64,000 bases of DNA from Oscillatoriophycideae cyanobacterium NC_groundwater_1537_Pr4_S-0.65um_50_18 (GTDB taxonomy: Bacteria; Cyanobacteriota; Cyanobacteriia; Elainellales; Elainellaceae). A program made the position numbers and the translations under genes. The stretch spans positions 496,001 through 560,000 of the forward strand of contig JACQYI010000006.1 in assembly GCA_016208305.1 (NCBI GenBank), in the 5' to 3' direction. The notes beneath the pieces are model-generated. The model saw only the letters and a list, made by a program, of their open reading frames with translations. It made no database searches and had not been told where the DNA came from. Shown one piece after another: positions 62,726-64,000 of this stretch (positions are counted from its first letter, which is position 1; the number at the start of each line of letters is the position of its first letter).

Positions 62726-63453
62726 GCAGAGGATTGGCTGACCAGCAAATCGACATTTTCTTGAAAAATGCTGAGTTCGTCACTGAGCGATCGCAGTTCT
62801 AGGGTTTGCTGCACATCGGCTAGGTTGGTCGATCGCAGCTTATTTTGCATGGCTTGCAGCACACCAGCCGAATCTAGAATGAGCGTAGACAGACTGGCAA
62901 CCTGTGCCTGACGCGTATCTTCTCCGGTTTGAACCAGATGAATATTATGCTGAAGGCTCTCCACCAGATAGTCAAGCTGCTCTTTCACCAACCCTGAACT
63001 TGTAGACAGCCGGGTTTGCACTTCTGCCAACTGTCTGCGTAAGTCTTCCACCGACAGCAGCGAATTGCTGCCCTGCATCCGTTGGGTGAGTGTATCAATC
63101 TTGGGGGGAAGCTCGGTCGCCCGATCGCAAGCCATCTGCACCGATGCCAGCAGATCCATTTGCAGAGAGTCGGTCAGCAGTCGAGAGGCCTCTGCCCGCA
63201 GCTCAGTTGCCTTTTCGGCTAGCAGCCTTGCCTGCTGACGCACCGCCATCAGTTCGCGCTCTAGCAGCGGATCTTCTAGATTGAGCGATTCAGGCTCTTG
63301 GCTTTTGCGTAAAGCGGCTCCAGCTAGGGCGATCGCCCCCGCCCCAGGCAAAATCACCCAATTGGGAAGTTTGGCCATCCGAACGCCGACCACCAGGGCG
63401 ATCGCGCTGATCAGCATAGGCACAGGATAGTAGAAAGGATTCGCGAGCTTCAT
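62722..63453 (-). CDS. Coiled-coil membrane protein of the VWA operon
   Basis: A 243-residue protein with two N-terminal hydrophobic segments (about 7-23 and 32-48, PMLISAIALVVGVRM and VILPGAGAIALAGAAL), followed by long helical coiled-coil stretches such as LERELMAVRQQARLLAEKATELRAEA. It is rich in Leu, Gln and Ala. I recognise no family. It overlaps the solute-binding gene by four bases and lies four bases downstream of the VWA gene, which makes a tight three-gene operon. Confidence 0.65.
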   Translation of the reverse strand: MKLANPFYYPVPMLISAIALVVGVRMAKLPNWVILPGAGAIALAGAALRKSQEPESLNLEDPLLERELMAVRQQARLLAEKATELRAEASRLLTDSLQMDLLASVQMACDRATELPPKIDTLTQRMQGSNSLLSVEDLRRQLAEVQTRLSTSSGLVKEQLDYLVESLQHNIHLVQTGEDTRQAQVASLSTLILDSAGVLQAMQNKLRSTNLADVQQTLELRSLSDELSIFQENVDLLVSQSSA

Positions 63454-63457
63454 CGGT

Positions 63458-64000
63458 TTAGAACTCCAATTGCAAGTTTTGCATTACCCGTGAAATGCTT
63501 TCGGGATCGCCCTTAGAATAGTAGCCACCCGTCGCTTGGGCAATTTTTTCGAGAGCACCCGCATCAAATTCACCTTCATTGCCATAGCCTACGGTAAAGA
63601 AGGAAATGCGCTGATCGCTCTCAACGCCGCTCTTAGCCAAATCGGTCGCCAGCTGATCCAGACTCATCCCAGAGTCGGTGTCTTGCCCATCTGTGAGCAC
63701 CAGCACCGCATTGATCGCATCAGGACGCAGGTTTTTTCGCAGCCAGTTGCGGGCGTAAAACGCAGCATCATAAAGACTGGTACCGCCTTCAACGCTGAGG
63801 CTGCTGATGAATTCTATGCCTTTCGTCTGGCCTTCAGGAGAGCCATCCACTAAAACAGGAGAACGGATGGCGCTATCAAAATCAATCAGGGCAATGCGAT
63901 CCTGGGAGGTCAGGGCGGTGATGTAGTTTTGCAGCGTAGACTGTACGGCAGGCATTTTATCGCCTTGCATCGACCCGGAAGAATCAACGACGATCGCCAC
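63458..64000 (-). CDS. VWA-domain protein, C-terminal part (gene runs off the right edge)
   Basis: The last 180 residues of a protein with a von Willebrand A domain. AIVVDSSGSMQGDKM has the MIDAS motif DxSGS, followed by the MIDAS Thr in VEGGTSLYDAAFY and the Asp in VLVLTDGQDTDSG. Such domains bind ligands or partner proteins through a metal. The N-terminal part lies outside the window, so other domains cannot be seen. It is followed at once by the coiled-coil and solute-binding genes. Confidence 0.9.
   Translation of the reverse strand: MAIVVDSSGSMQGDKMPAVQSTLQNYITALTSQDRIALIDFDSAIRSPVLVDGSPEGQTKGIEFISSLSVEGGTSLYDAAFYARNWLRKNLRPDAINAVLVLTDGQDTDSGMSLDQLATDLAKSGVESDQRISFFTVGYGNEGEFDAGALEKIAQATGGYYSKGDPESISRVMQNLQLEF

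Overview
The window is chromosomal DNA of a cyanobacterium. The evidence is the photosystem II operon psbEFLJ with its usual neighbours rubA and ycf48, the very frequent octamer GCGATCGC (the HIP1 palindrome of many cyanobacterial genomes), a cyanobacterial-type RNase E with an arginine-rich tail, a group 2 sigma factor, DUF1997, DUF502, TIGR02587/TIGR02588 and HpsJ families. The HpsJ-like gene hints at a filamentous, Leptolyngbya-like organism, but that is inference. I recognise no rRNA, tRNA, CRISPR array, prophage or intact insertion sequence.

Layout. 1-9.3 kb: the N-terminal part of adenosine deaminase, a secreted protein, a histidine kinase whose phospho-acceptor His is replaced by Gln, murE with a glutaredoxin-like gene, a small zinc-ribbon protein, a GNAT acetyltransferase, a secreted protein and a group 2 sigma factor. 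10-20.6 kb: a HerA-like ATPase with three iterated LexA-box-like motifs upstream; an overlapping kinase/regulator/phosphodiesterase operon, divergent from a duplicated Spy/CpxP-like periplasmic protein; a Coq4-like protein, a PMT-type glycosyltransferase, trmB and a metallophosphoesterase. 20.6-31.4 kb: the str operon rpsL-rpsG-fusA-tuf-rpsJ with a clear promoter, an internal hairpin and a terminator, then a LON-substrate-binding-like protein, pheA, a DUF1997 protein, rnhB and rne.

32-42.8 kb: a DegT aminotransferase, a TonB-like and a TPR protein, a conserved protein with a basic RG-rich tail, then on the minus strand rnz-bioY-lspA, rubA-ycf48 and psbE-psbF-psbL-psbJ. psbF, psbL and psbJ are very short and were found by translating the minus strand directly. 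43-53.4 kb: DUF362, DUF502, a family 2 glycosyltransferase, an HpsJ-like protein, pgl, a zinc-ribbon/FHA protein, a PlsC-like acyltransferase, an OppC-like permease and a ROK kinase. 53.5-64 kb looks more accessory: a zinc-ribbon membrane protein, the TIGR02588/TIGR02587 pair, a 2-hydroxyacid dehydrogenase next to an old-yellow-enzyme homologue, a small conserved protein, a secreted beta-propeller divergent from a TetR regulator, and at the right edge an operon of a VWA protein, a coiled-coil membrane protein and a solute-binding protein.

The housekeeping blocks (translation, PSII assembly, lipoprotein and peptidoglycan maturation, RNA decay) look conventional. The best leads are regulatory or architectural: the His-to-Gln kinase, the motifs upstream of the HerA gene, the two-component system next to the Spy-like repeat protein, the VWA/solute-binding operon, the long psbL-psbJ spacer, and a dispersed intergenic repeat present in at least two places.
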